A stretch of DNA of 39,828 bases from Bacilli bacterium (GTDB lineage Bacteria > Bacillota_I > Bacilli_A > ML615J-28 > CAG-313): positions 1 to 39,828 of the forward strand of contig JAFTPH010000062.1 in assembly GCA_017463365.1 (NCBI GenBank), in the 5' to 3' direction. The position numbers and the translations under genes were made by a program. The notes under the pieces were generated by a model, which did not search any database, was not told the DNA's origin, and saw only the letters and a program-made list of their open reading frames with translations. How positions within the stretch are numbered: position 1 is the stretch's first letter; each line of letters opens with the position of its first letter. This document shows, one piece after another, positions 23,233 through 32,969 of this stretch.

Positions 23233-24507
23233 TTATTTAGCAGCTTCAATTGTTAATGCACGTGAATCTTTAGTTACATCAGTAATTGTAAATGTATATT
23301 TTCCAGCTGCAACACATTTAATATTTCCACTTGCATCAGCGAATTCATCAGCTGAATATGTAGCTGTACCAGCATTGAATTCAATTGACCATTCTGGACC
23401 AACAGTTACTTTAAATTCAACGTCTGCTTCAATGTCAATAGTAATTGTAGCTGTATCAGTAGCTGCATCATATACGAATTGATATTCAGCAACTGCAGAC
23501 CATCCATTCATACCACCTTTAACATAGCAATCAGTTGGAACATCTACTTTAACTTCGATTGATTTAAATTCGCCATTTTCATAATTAGCAGCTTGGAAAG
23601 TTAAATCATCATTAACAATATAAGCGTTTCCTGCATGTAAACCATTCATTGAAGTAATATCAGCAGTTTGTCCTAAACCATCACAGTTGAAAATTAAACC
23701 AGATGCAACAGTTGTTAAATCAAATGTCCATACATTACCTTCAACATTGATTAATGCATTTCCAGGCCAACCTTGTGATCCTTTTCCACCCCACCAATAA
23801 GCGTTTGGAGCAGTCCAAGTTTCTGGTAATTTAACATATACTGAATAAGTTTCTTCTTCAGCGATTTCACTTGGATATTTATTTAATTCAGGTTGATCTC
23901 CAGCAGGTGTATATAAATCGTAATCAGCGATAAATTTACCATCAGAACCATCTTTTAAGATATAGTAGTTTAATTCAGTAGCAAATAATAAGTCAGCAGT
24001 TTGAACTGTACCATTATTGAAGATTACATAACCAGTTCCAGCAGGAACAACGAATCCCCAAATATTTTCTTCAGCATTAACACAAGTCATTTCAGCACCT
24101 GGCCAACTTACTGTATTTTCAAGAGCATTTTTATCTTCACCAAAATAGTAACAGTTAACACTTGTCCAATCAGCAGGAACTTTTGCGTAAACAGCAAAGT
24201 CACCTTCAGCAACACCAGTATTAACAACTATTGCTGGAACAGTTTGACGATCAACATAATTACAATCAGCACATTTTCTAACTTTAGTTCCTTCAATACC
24301 TACTGCAGGTTGAGCAATAACTTCAAATTCTCCAAATGTGTGAGCAGCTTTTTCAACTTGTTCGTTACATAATCCACAAGTTTTCCAGTGTTCTTCAGCA
24401 TTTGCTGCCCATGAACCAGTTTCATGTTTACATGCTCCACAACTTGCTAAAATTCCTAGTGCAAGTACTGTTAAGCAGATTACTAATAAATTTTTAATTT
24501 TTCTCAT
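23233..24507 (-). CDS. Surface starch-binding lipoprotein with zinc-knuckle and CBM26-like modules
   Basis: A 424-residue lipoprotein (lipobox LASC, C23). After the anchor comes a Cys/His-rich segment (about 26-92; CKHETGSW, HWKTCGLC, KCADC), typical of small zinc or disulfide modules in gut Firmicutes surface proteins. Then two starch-binding modules of CBM26 type (about 100-195 and 210-315), both with the VYAKVP or VYVKLP strand, a W..YY/YWWG aromatic platform and a WPG motif. A third beta domain (about 318-424; YVKGGMNGWSAVAEY) recalls SusE/SusF-type binding domains. It probably holds starch at the cell surface for the pullulanase encoded 46 bases upstream. No catalytic residues. Confidence 0.82.
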   Translation of the reverse strand: MRKIKNLLVICLTVLALGILASCGACKHETGSWAANAEEHWKTCGLCNEQVEKAAHTFGEFEVIAQPAVGIEGTKVRKCADCNYVDRQTVPAIVVNTGVAEGDFAVYAKVPADWTSVNCYYFGEDKNALENTVSWPGAEMTCVNAEENIWGFVVPAGTGYVIFNNGTVQTADLLFATELNYYILKDGSDGKFIADYDLYTPAGDQPELNKYPSEIAEEETYSVYVKLPETWTAPNAYWWGGKGSQGWPGNALINVEGNVWTFDLTTVASGLIFNCDGLGQTADITSMNGLHAGNAYIVNDDLTFQAANYENGEFKSIEVKVDVPTDCYVKGGMNGWSAVAEYQFVYDAATDTATITIDIEADVEFKVTVGPEWSIEFNAGTATYSADEFADASGNIKCVAAGKYTFTITDVTKDSRALTIEAAK

Positions 24508-24553
24508 TTTATTTTCTCCTTCTTCTTTTTTTATTTCCTATATTAAATGTCTA

Positions 24554-27247
24554 CTATTGAATCTTTTTTGTAGCAATAATTGTTTGGTATGCTGAAACAG
24601 TTGTTTCATAAGTTAGTTTTAAATTACTTTGATTTAAAGTATCTAAATATAAAGTGTAACCTTCTAAATTAACAACTTTTGTTCCACTAACACCATTACT
24701 ATGACATATAATATATTCAACCTTATTTAGTGTATCTTTGATTCTAATGATAATTAAACTTCCATTATCATTTTGTTCAATAGTTACATCTTCCGCAATT
24801 TCGCTTGCGTTTTTACCAAATACATTGGCATTTTGTTTTAAAGCAATTAATGCTTGATAATTTTTAAACATATCTAAATGTTTAACTTTTAAAGTGTAAT
24901 CTATGGCATTTACAGCATATGAAGATTCATATGAGTTAGAATCGCCACCTTTTGTTCTAAGCATTTCTTCACCGGCTAACATAAATGTAATACCTTGTGA
25001 AGTAAATACACATGAATTTGCTAACATCGCCATACGTTTAACTAATACTTCATTAGTAGTACCACTTGCTCTAATACGGTCAAATAAAGTATAGTTATCA
25101 TGACATGTTACATAGTTTATAGATTTGGCTGGATCTGTTTCTTTTGATAAAGTAATACCTTTAAACCCGTTAATTAACCCAGTTAAATCTGTTTTATTAA
25201 TAGTTGTATTATTAGTTACCCAACCCTTAGCTGTAGCACTGTTTAAACCACCTTTGATTAAAGCATCTCTCATTTTATCATTAAACTGTCCATATCCTTG
25301 GAAGCGATGAACATTTGCTTGAGAAGCAGATGTACCAGATAATGCAATAGTACCTCCAGTCCATGGTTCACCATAAACTGTAATCGCAGGATTTACATTT
25401 TCATGTAAGTTTGCAGCAAGTTCATTCATTGTTGTAACATCATGAACTCCCATTAAGTCAAATCTGAATCCGCCAAGTTTATATTCTTTAGCCCAGAATT
25501 CAGTTGAATCAATCATAAATTTGCGGTACATCGGCATTTCTGATGCAGTTTCATTACCACAACCTGATCCATTTGATGCAACCCCTGCACTATAGCGGAA
25601 ATAATATTTTGGCATTAAAACATCAAAATTACTTCCTTCTAGTCCTGAAACGTGGTTATAAACTACGTCCATAATAATATTAATTCCTGCTTCATTATAA
25701 GCCATAACTAATTCTTTAAATTCAATAATTTTTGCGTAACCATCATATGGATTTGTTGAATAAATTCCATCTAATGCATTATAGTTAAGTGGATTATATC
25801 CCCAGTTAAAGGTACGTACAGAACCATCTTTTCTACTTGGATCATCATCAGGTCTTTCATCATTAGCTTGGTCATAAATTGGAATTAATTGAACTGCATT
25901 TACCCCAAGTTCTTTAATATGATCAAAACCAGTTGTAACAGTAACACCACCTGATGTATAAGATGTTCCTGTTTCATATAAACCTTTAAATAATTTAGCA
26001 TATGCACTAGTTCCACCCCATGAAGCATGGCTAGTAACATCTGCAACATGAGTTTCATAAACTGTTAAACTAGTTGAAGGAATATTGTGTAATTCAACAT
26101 TTTCCCATCCTTCAGGATTAGTCTTGCTGAAATCAACAATCATTCCACGATAACCATTAATACCTGTTGATTTTGCATAAGGGTCAACAACTTCACGGTT
26201 TTTGTAACTTGAGTTAGTTACAACGTATGTATAATATTTACCTTCATGGTCTCCTTCATATACATATTCCCAAGCTCCATTTTCAATTCTATTCATTGCA
26301 AATTCAACATATTGATCTGAACCATCAGCAAAGTTTACTTTCTTACCACCGATTGTAACACTTTCAGGCGTACCTGTTTCATATATTCTGACCTTTATTT
26401 CACTTGATACTGGTGACCAAACTCTAAATGTTGTTTTATCCGCTTGATAAATCGCTCCTAGTTCTCCTGTATATGTATATGCTTCAGCAAAAGCAGAGGA
26501 TTTATATAATGTTGACTTATCAGCGTAAACCGTTTGCTCTTTTCCAGAATCTTTAAACTTAACAACTAATTTAAACTCTTTAGTAATATCAGGTATTTGT
26601 GGTCCCAAATTATATTGTAGTTTTAAATCTGTTGAAATTAATGTATTAACATCGGTATCTTGTGTTGCACTTGAAACTAACACTTCATTATCTAAATAAA
26701 TAGTATATGATTCATATTGTTTATTTAATTGGAACCATATCAAGAAATTATTAACTGGTTTAGATAATTCAAAATGTTCGACAATATCTGCAACTTCTCC
26801 CAAAGCATTAGTGTACATTGTTTTATCTCCTGACTTTAAATATATATCATAGTAACCAGAAGGGTTTACAGTAAATTTAGAAAATTCAATGAAACGATCA
26901 GATTCATAGTCTTTTGTCCAACTATCAAGTTTACGAACAATAAAACCTAATCTAGATTCTTCTAAACCTTCGCTCCATTCAGTAAAATCATATGTTACAT
27001 ATGCACCATATGAATCTGTACCTTCAAATTCATATAGTCCACCGTCTTTTCCATCTTCCCATAACCATAATCCCCAATTAGTATAATTATTATCTTTACG
27101 ATTAAAATGAATAGTGAATCCTACAGCTTCATATACTTGTGTTCCCCCATCATCAGGGTTATTATCTCCACTACTTTCGTCTCCACAAGCAGTAAGGGTA
27201 AAGATTCCCATAAAGAATACTAAAATAATTAGTAGTATTTTTTTCAT
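24554..27247 (-). CDS. pulA: Type I pullulanase lipoprotein (GH13)
   Basis: An 897-residue enzyme that hydrolyses alpha-1,6 branch points in pullulan, amylopectin and limit dextrins. Lipobox LTAC (C21) anchors it outside the cell. An N-terminal CBM41-like domain (about 42-140; WGLWLWEDG), a second beta domain, and a CBM48-like domain (TTFRVWSPVSSEIKVRIY) precede the GH13 barrel. The type I marker is present as FNWGYNPLNYN. Catalytic residues: nucleophile Asp in GFRFDLMGVHD (about 597), acid Glu in VYGEPWTGG (about 627), and Asp in TCHDN (about 715). The gene sits 9 bases after a lipoprotein gene in the starch operon. Confidence 0.95.
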   Translation of the reverse strand: MKKILLIILVFFMGIFTLTACGDESSGDNNPDDGGTQVYEAVGFTIHFNRKDNNYTNWGLWLWEDGKDGGLYEFEGTDSYGAYVTYDFTEWSEGLEESRLGFIVRKLDSWTKDYESDRFIEFSKFTVNPSGYYDIYLKSGDKTMYTNALGEVADIVEHFELSKPVNNFLIWFQLNKQYESYTIYLDNEVLVSSATQDTDVNTLISTDLKLQYNLGPQIPDITKEFKLVVKFKDSGKEQTVYADKSTLYKSSAFAEAYTYTGELGAIYQADKTTFRVWSPVSSEIKVRIYETGTPESVTIGGKKVNFADGSDQYVEFAMNRIENGAWEYVYEGDHEGKYYTYVVTNSSYKNREVVDPYAKSTGINGYRGMIVDFSKTNPEGWENVELHNIPSTSLTVYETHVADVTSHASWGGTSAYAKLFKGLYETGTSYTSGGVTVTTGFDHIKELGVNAVQLIPIYDQANDERPDDDPSRKDGSVRTFNWGYNPLNYNALDGIYSTNPYDGYAKIIEFKELVMAYNEAGINIIMDVVYNHVSGLEGSNFDVLMPKYYFRYSAGVASNGSGCGNETASEMPMYRKFMIDSTEFWAKEYKLGGFRFDLMGVHDVTTMNELAANLHENVNPAITVYGEPWTGGTIALSGTSASQANVHRFQGYGQFNDKMRDALIKGGLNSATAKGWVTNNTTINKTDLTGLINGFKGITLSKETDPAKSINYVTCHDNYTLFDRIRASGTTNEVLVKRMAMLANSCVFTSQGITFMLAGEEMLRTKGGDSNSYESSYAVNAIDYTLKVKHLDMFKNYQALIALKQNANVFGKNASEIAEDVTIEQNDNGSLIIIRIKDTLNKVEYIICHSNGVSGTKVVNLEGYTLYLDTLNQSNLKLTYETTVSAYQTIIATKKIQ

Positions 27248-27256
27248 ATTTTCCTC

Positions 27257-28027
27257 TTAATTAAAATTATAAATTTTCTCAAATTGTGATTGATAATCAC
27301 ATTCAAGTTTAGTTTCTGTATAAGTATCTGTATCAAGGCGATACATTGATTTAGTTGATAAATTAAGCATCATCCCTAGCTCATTAACAGTATACTTATG
27401 CATTGTAATAACTTCTTGTTTATTTTCATCTTTTGAACTTGTATTAATTTGATATTGTAAGGTTACCTCATCAATAAGACTAAAGCATTCATAATACTTA
27501 CCACAATTTGCAGATATGTAATCACCATAATACATACCACCTTGATGATAACCTGCTTCTAATTTTGTATAGAAAAATGAATTAATTAAATATTCAATAT
27601 CACTAGGTGAATAAGTTAATTCTTCGATTTTTCCATCAGTTTTTTCATATGCAATCGCATTACCATTCTCATCGATATAACTAATTGTTTCTTTAAGATA
27701 ATAATCAAACTGATCTAAACCGGTTCCATAATAACTTCCTGAAACAACAGTCTTTGAATAATGATATAATGATTCACTATGATCAATGTATGTATAAGTT
27801 GTAATTGTACCTTCTAATACACCATCTTTATAGATTGATGAAACCATTAGCGATTCTGCAACTTTCGTTTCTTCAAAACTTTTATCATAATCAAAACCTA
27901 AAACAAAATCTTTAATTTCTCCTTCTGGAATTTCCATACTGCAGCAGCTTAAAAATAGCAGTGATACAATAATTAATCCCAATAATCCTAGTTTTTTAAT
28001 TACCATAAGTATATTTTGCAGATCCAT
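27257..28027 (-). CDS. Lipoprotein of the starch operon, unknown function
   Basis: A 256-residue lipoprotein (lipobox LFLSC, C28) that I do not recognise. The mature part is Tyr-rich and acidic with a strand-rich rhythm, consistent with an outer-surface beta fold. It overlaps the preceding lipoprotein gene by 32 bases, with a GAGG ribosome site just before the ATG at 28027. A second ATG seven codons on would remove most of the overlap but has a poorer site. Its place between the ATPase and pullulanase genes suggests a role in starch binding or in assembly of the surface complex. Confidence 0.72.
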   Translation of the reverse strand: MDLQNILMVIKKLGLLGLIIVSLLFLSCCSMEIPEGEIKDFVLGFDYDKSFEETKVAESLMVSSIYKDGVLEGTITTYTYIDHSESLYHYSKTVVSGSYYGTGLDQFDYYLKETISYIDENGNAIAYEKTDGKIEELTYSPSDIEYLINSFFYTKLEAGYHQGGMYYGDYISANCGKYYECFSLIDEVTLQYQINTSSKDENKQEVITMHKYTVNELGMMLNLSTKSMYRLDTDTYTETKLECDYQSQFEKIYNFN

Positions 28028-28745
28028 ATACTGCCTCAGTATCAGGAGATTTGAAAGAATTTATTGTAGCAAATGTTTCACTTACTAAATAACCATTTTC
28101 ATCATACTCAACAGTTATATTCCATTTAGCATGACATACAACATCACTTGGATTAACAACTCTTAATGCTTTATTAACCCCAAATGCTTTTAGAATAAAT
28201 CCTCCTTCTGGTCTTTCATAATAATACACATATTCTGGATATCCAGAGTTTGGAGCATGAATTCTACCTTCCAATACATAATTTAGCGAATACGTAGTAT
28301 CTACTTTTCCTTCAGCAGTTAATACATTCCAACTATCTTTGGTAATATGTAATGGTAAATTTAAATAATATGAACAAGTAAATTTAATGTTACCTCTTGA
28401 TCCAATACAAGGATCAGGATTAGTACAATTTTTTTGTTCAAAATCATTGACTGTACCACATACACTACAAACCCAATCTTGAATTAATAGATCATTTAAT
28501 GTTTGATTAGCTCTATTTACAGTTTGAGGAACTAAATCATCACTATATGCGTAATAATTAAAGTTACCTGTAACTGAATATTTTGTATATAATGCTTGAT
28601 TTTCAAAATTTGAAACAATATCAGATGTTACTTCTTCTTTGGAAATATATCCACTTTCAGGTTTTTTCCCATCACAACCAACTATGAATACTAAAAATAA
28701 AAGTAAAACAAGAATATATAATTTCTTTATTAATATGTTTCTCAC
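27996..28745 (-). CDS. Lipoprotein with a four-cysteine motif, starch operon, unknown function
   Basis: A 249-residue lipoprotein (lipobox IVGC, C24). A zinc-ribbon-like element is visible in the middle (WVCSVCGTVNDFEQKNC, then CIGS and TC), unusual for an exported protein; it may be a disulfide or metal site. The rest looks beta-rich. It starts 19 bases after the ATPase gene and overlaps the next lipoprotein gene by 32 bases, so these two are translationally coupled and probably partner proteins. No family assigned. Confidence 0.72.
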   Translation of the reverse strand: MRNILIKKLYILVLLLFLVFIVGCDGKKPESGYISKEEVTSDIVSNFENQALYTKYSVTGNFNYYAYSDDLVPQTVNRANQTLNDLLIQDWVCSVCGTVNDFEQKNCTNPDPCIGSRGNIKFTCSYYLNLPLHITKDSWNVLTAEGKVDTTYSLNYVLEGRIHAPNSGYPEYVYYYERPEGGFILKAFGVNKALRVVNPSDVVCHAKWNITVEYDENGYLVSETFATINSFKSPDTEAVYGSAKYTYGN

Positions 28746-28764
28746 TTTTACACCTCTATTTTAA

Positions 28765-31299
28765 TTAGTAAATCTTAATATCCATTGCTTTTTCAGTAAT
28801 ATGAATTCTTGAAATATCATATTTAACGCATAATTCACTACCAATATTTTCATCTTCTATTTGAATATAAATATTAGTTTCATAGTGATGATCTTTATAT
28901 AGACATTTAGCATACTTAACTTTACCATAATCAAGTATTTCTAATACTTGAACTTTAAATCCTTCATCAGATAGTTGATATGCATCATGAGGGATTTCGA
29001 CTAAGTATTGTTTACTAAATACTTTAATACCTAAACTTTGAATCATTTTATTCGAAATTTCATCATTACATAAAGTTGCAAGATTACCAGTCTTAAAGAA
29101 GAAAATAATTTTAGCATGCATTAAAGCTTCTCCATATTCTTTTCTTAAAGCTAAAACTGTATTCTTATATTCTTTATCAAGCATCTTAACTGGATAAGCT
29201 TCATTATAACAATCATTTTTAAATTTCTTTAATTCATTAAGTGCATTTTCTTTTTCACGTTTAAAGTTACCTTTTAACGCATTAACTTCTGTTTCATAAT
29301 TAATAGCTTCAGCATTAAGACGTTTATTAAGTTCATTTTCTTTTTCTAATTTATGATTAGCTTTAAATTGTTTTAATTCTTGAACTCGTTTACTATAAGC
29401 ATCTCGATCTTTATTAATTTGTTTAAATGTATTAAATGATTCAATTTCATCATTATATACTGAATCATAAGCTTCATTAACTTCTTTAGCAATACTTAAA
29501 ACATTAACTTTATGAGCATCTTCTAATGATTTTAAAGCTTCTTTTAGTTTGTTCTTTTCTTCACTAATAAAGTTATTAGTTGAAGCAGTCTTTTCTTTAA
29601 TTAATGGTTTATTCTTTTCTATAACAGCTTTTGAATCAACATTCTTAACTTCTTCTAAAGCTTTAGCATAATTTTCATCGACTTCTTTAAATAAACCTTG
29701 ATATTTAGTTTCAACTTCTTCAACTCTAGCAGTTACAACTGGATCATATTTGTCTCCAACATATTCTTTCGCTGTAATATGGTTCAAGAACATTGCGTTA
29801 ACACTATCATAATCGGCAATTGCTTTGTGTACTAATTTACTACCAATATAAAATTCTAATTTAGTATAATCTAATTCAATATAACATTCTTCATCTAGAT
29901 TTACATCATCTTTAGCAAATGCGAATAATAAATTATCTCCTAATTTAATAGAAACAATCTTATGATTTTCAACTTCTTCTACTTTATCTATAGTAACTTT
30001 AACTCCATTTGAATTATTTAGTTTAATCGCCTCAACTGGGATAATTACACTATAATCATTATCTACTAATTTAATAGCTGCAGGTAAATCAATATTTAAA
30101 TCATGTAATTGTAAACTATTATTTACAACTTTACCATATGCAAGGTTAGTTGTTGGAATACGAGGATTGATTGTTTGTTCAGTAACACTATCAAAGAAAT
30201 GAGCTTTATTTAAATTAAGTGCTGCTTTTACAATATCTCCACGTTTTAAACCATATGTTGAAGTACCTTTTATAATAACATTTGTAGGTTTAGCTTTTGT
30301 TTCATTGTTTAATAATTCAGCATAAATTAATGTTTCATTACCAAGTTCTTCAAAGTGAGAAATCTTAACATCAATTAAATGTTCACTTGATTCAACGACA
30401 TCTTTTTCTAAAGAAATATGTTCACATCTAAATCCTAATGTAACTTCGTTATCGCTATCAAAGTATTTAGGTTTAATTCTTGATAAATATGAATGTTGAA
30501 CTTCTAAAGTAGATGATGCATTTAATAATTTAATTTTATCTGTTTCACCATTTCGACTTAAATAAGCCTTAAAGAAGTTCATTTGTGGTGTTCCAATAAA
30601 TCCTGCTACGAATAAATTATCTGGATAATCGTATAAATTTTTTGGAGTATCCACTTGCATGATTTTACCTAACTTCATTACTACTACACGTGTACCAAGA
30701 GTCATAGCTTCAACTTGGTCATGTGTAACATAAATAAATGTTGTTTGTAAATCTTCATGTAATTTCGCAATTTCACTACGCATTTGAGCACGTAGTTTTG
30801 CGTCTAAGTTTGATAAAGGTTCGTCAAGTAACATTACTTTAGGATTACGGATGATTGCACGACCTAAAGAAACTCTTTGACGTTGACCACCTGACATCGC
30901 ACGTGGTTTACGGTCCAAGTATTCTGTTAAATCTAATACTTGGGCAGCCCATAATACTTTCTTATGAATTTCTTCATTAGGTAAATGTCTTAATTTTAAC
31001 CCAAATGCGATATTTTCATATACCGTCATATGTGGATATAACGCATAGTTTTGGAAAACCATTGCTATATCACGATCCTTCGGTTCTACATCGTTAACTA
31101 TATGATTATCAATGTATAACTCCCCAGCACTAATTTCTTCTAACCCGGCAATCATTCTAAGAGTAGTAGATTTACCACAACCAGATGGACCAACAAAAAC
31201 AATAAATTCTTTGTCTTTGATATCCATAGTAAAGTCAGAAACAGCTTTAGTACCATTAGGATATACTTTATAAATATGTTCTAATCTTAAACCGGCCAT
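28765..31299 (-). CDS. MsmK/MalK-like sugar ABC transporter ATPase with large coiled-coil extension
   Basis: An 844-residue protein. Residues 1-372 are a complete MalK/UgpC-type ATPase: Walker A GPSGCGKST (37-45), Q83, signature MSGGQRQRV (135-143), Walker B VMLLDE (155-160), H193, then a TOBE domain ending KAHFFD. A normal family member stops there at about 370 residues. This one continues with a second OB/TOBE-like module (about 385-495; ending KLEFYIGSKLV), a charged alpha-helical coiled coil (about 520-730, rich in Lys and Glu), and a third TOBE-like module at the end (about 765-844; RIHITEKAMD). The reading frame is continuous. It should energise the MalF/MalG-type permease encoded just upstream. 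The extension may bind a regulator or organise complexes. Confidence 0.9.
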   Translation of the reverse strand: MAGLRLEHIYKVYPNGTKAVSDFTMDIKDKEFIVFVGPSGCGKSTTLRMIAGLEEISAGELYIDNHIVNDVEPKDRDIAMVFQNYALYPHMTVYENIAFGLKLRHLPNEEIHKKVLWAAQVLDLTEYLDRKPRAMSGGQRQRVSLGRAIIRNPKVMLLDEPLSNLDAKLRAQMRSEIAKLHEDLQTTFIYVTHDQVEAMTLGTRVVVMKLGKIMQVDTPKNLYDYPDNLFVAGFIGTPQMNFFKAYLSRNGETDKIKLLNASSTLEVQHSYLSRIKPKYFDSDNEVTLGFRCEHISLEKDVVESSEHLIDVKISHFEELGNETLIYAELLNNETKAKPTNVIIKGTSTYGLKRGDIVKAALNLNKAHFFDSVTEQTINPRIPTTNLAYGKVVNNSLQLHDLNIDLPAAIKLVDNDYSVIIPVEAIKLNNSNGVKVTIDKVEEVENHKIVSIKLGDNLLFAFAKDDVNLDEECYIELDYTKLEFYIGSKLVHKAIADYDSVNAMFLNHITAKEYVGDKYDPVVTARVEEVETKYQGLFKEVDENYAKALEEVKNVDSKAVIEKNKPLIKEKTASTNNFISEEKNKLKEALKSLEDAHKVNVLSIAKEVNEAYDSVYNDEIESFNTFKQINKDRDAYSKRVQELKQFKANHKLEKENELNKRLNAEAINYETEVNALKGNFKREKENALNELKKFKNDCYNEAYPVKMLDKEYKNTVLALRKEYGEALMHAKIIFFFKTGNLATLCNDEISNKMIQSLGIKVFSKQYLVEIPHDAYQLSDEGFKVQVLEILDYGKVKYAKCLYKDHHYETNIYIQIEDENIGSELCVKYDISRIHITEKAMDIKIY

Positions 31300-31316
31300 A
31301 TTTATTTCTCCTTTTA

Positions 31317-32966
31317 CTATTTTAAAATTACAATGCTATATGGAGGTATGATAATACTTCCATCAATTTGTTCTCCAACATAATATGAACTGTTAATTAC
31401 GGCTTGGCCAACAACTTGGGAATAACCATAAGATTTATAATCAATAACTAAATTTTCATATTCTGAGAAATTAAATATTATTCCAATTTCACTATTATTA
31501 TAAGTTTTGGAAATAAATAGCATCTTATTATCTTTATTATCTTTTTTAATAAGTTCAATTGAACCTCTTGCAATTTCAGGATTTTGATTTCTTAACAACA
31601 ATACTTTTTTATAATAATTAAGAATCGAATTAGTATCCTGAAGTTGTTCTTTTACGGTAGGATATGGATAAGTCATATTCGTAACACCATTAATTACAGA
31701 ACAATCAAGATTGGAAAAATCTCCCCATTTAATAGGAATTCTTACATTTTGATCGACATTATTATTACCTTTATTTGTTCCATATAATCCTACTTCATCT
31801 CCATAATAAGAGAATAATGTACCATTCATCATTGCAAGTAAACCAAATGTAAATTTGTTTTTTTCTAAATTATATTGATAAGTGTATCTTGGCATATCAT
31901 GATTATCAATAAACGGAGCAGGAATACCTTTTCCATTACCAATATTATAATTTGAAATAAGTGAATTATAATAAGCGGTAATACCTCTACCTTCAGGATT
32001 TGTTCCATTAATAACTCCACTTTGTGATGCATACGCCACACTAGTTGCAAAATTAAAATGTGAATCAATACCACTTTCATAATATTGATTAATTAATTCA
32101 TAACCATCAAAACATTCGCCAACAATATAAGCATCAGGTTTGATTTCTTTAACAGTTGAATTAATCCAACTTAAAAATTCAACATTTTTTGAATTATTAT
32201 TGAAATAAAAATATTTTACAGCATCAAGTCTAAATCCATCAATACCTAAATCTAAATAAAATTTCATGATGTTTTTAAACTCTTCTTTTACATATGGACT
32301 ATCACAATTAAATTCAGGCATATTACTAGAGAAATTACCTTCGTAATAGAAATTATAATTTGTTCCAGCTTTATACGCGGTAACATTTGATGGTACATCT
32401 GATAATGTTGGATAGAAAACATAAAAATCTTTATATTTTTCTTCTTCAGATGTCAATTTTTCACCTTTTAAATATTTATCATAAGCCTTACAAGCTTTTG
32501 AAAAATAAGGATTAGCTTTACCTGAGTGATTAAGTACTAAATCAATAATTAGTTTGATATTTCGTTTATGACATTCATCAATTAAATTTTTTAAGTCATC
32601 AATGGTACCATAACTTTTATCAATACTATAATAATCATTAACATCGTATTTATGATAAGAATCTGATGGATTAATAGGCATCAACCAAATTCCATTATAT
32701 CCTAAATCTTTAATATAATCTAATTTATTTATTACACCATTTAAATCACCGATTAAATCCATATTTGAATCATTAAAACTTCTAACAAATATTTCATAAT
32801 AATTACGGTAATTGTCTTCAATAATATTAGTTGTTGTTAAATCTTCTTCGATTCTTTTTCCAAATGCTCCGGCATATGGGTCTTCTTGACTACTTAAATT
32901 ACAACTTGTAAGTAGAGACAAAGCCACTAAAAATAACATAATAAATAATTTTACTCTTACTTTCAT
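31317..32966 (-). CDS. GH13 alpha-amylase-family lipoprotein
   Basis: A 549-residue surface glycoside hydrolase that cuts alpha-1,4 (or alpha-1,6) glucosidic bonds. Lipobox LTSC (C22) follows the signal peptide. The barrel starts at about residue 56 (YYEIFVRSFNDSN), with a DLVLNH block (142-147), nucleophile D248 in GFRLDAVKY, acid E284 in IVGECFDG and D357 in IDNHDMPR. A C-terminal beta domain ends the protein. The pattern fits alpha-amylase or neopullulanase-like enzymes. Its start lies 3 bases after the permease stop, inside the maltodextrin operon. Confidence 0.92.
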   Translation of the reverse strand: MKVRVKLFIMLFLVALSLLTSCNLSSQEDPYAGAFGKRIEEDLTTTNIIEDNYRNYYEIFVRSFNDSNMDLIGDLNGVINKLDYIKDLGYNGIWLMPINPSDSYHKYDVNDYYSIDKSYGTIDDLKNLIDECHKRNIKLIIDLVLNHSGKANPYFSKACKAYDKYLKGEKLTSEEEKYKDFYVFYPTLSDVPSNVTAYKAGTNYNFYYEGNFSSNMPEFNCDSPYVKEEFKNIMKFYLDLGIDGFRLDAVKYFYFNNNSKNVEFLSWINSTVKEIKPDAYIVGECFDGYELINQYYESGIDSHFNFATSVAYASQSGVINGTNPEGRGITAYYNSLISNYNIGNGKGIPAPFIDNHDMPRYTYQYNLEKNKFTFGLLAMMNGTLFSYYGDEVGLYGTNKGNNNVDQNVRIPIKWGDFSNLDCSVINGVTNMTYPYPTVKEQLQDTNSILNYYKKVLLLRNQNPEIARGSIELIKKDNKDNKMLFISKTYNNSEIGIIFNFSEYENLVIDYKSYGYSQVVGQAVINSSYYVGEQIDGSIIIPPYSIVILK

Positions 32967-32969
32967 ATT

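Noticed and set aside
28765-31299. Coiled-coil ATPase as an SMC or Rad50-like protein
   Set aside because: The ATPase motifs are contiguous at the N-terminus with MalK-type signature and TOBE domain. SMC and Rad50 proteins split the ATPase around the coiled coil. The operon is a sugar transporter operon.
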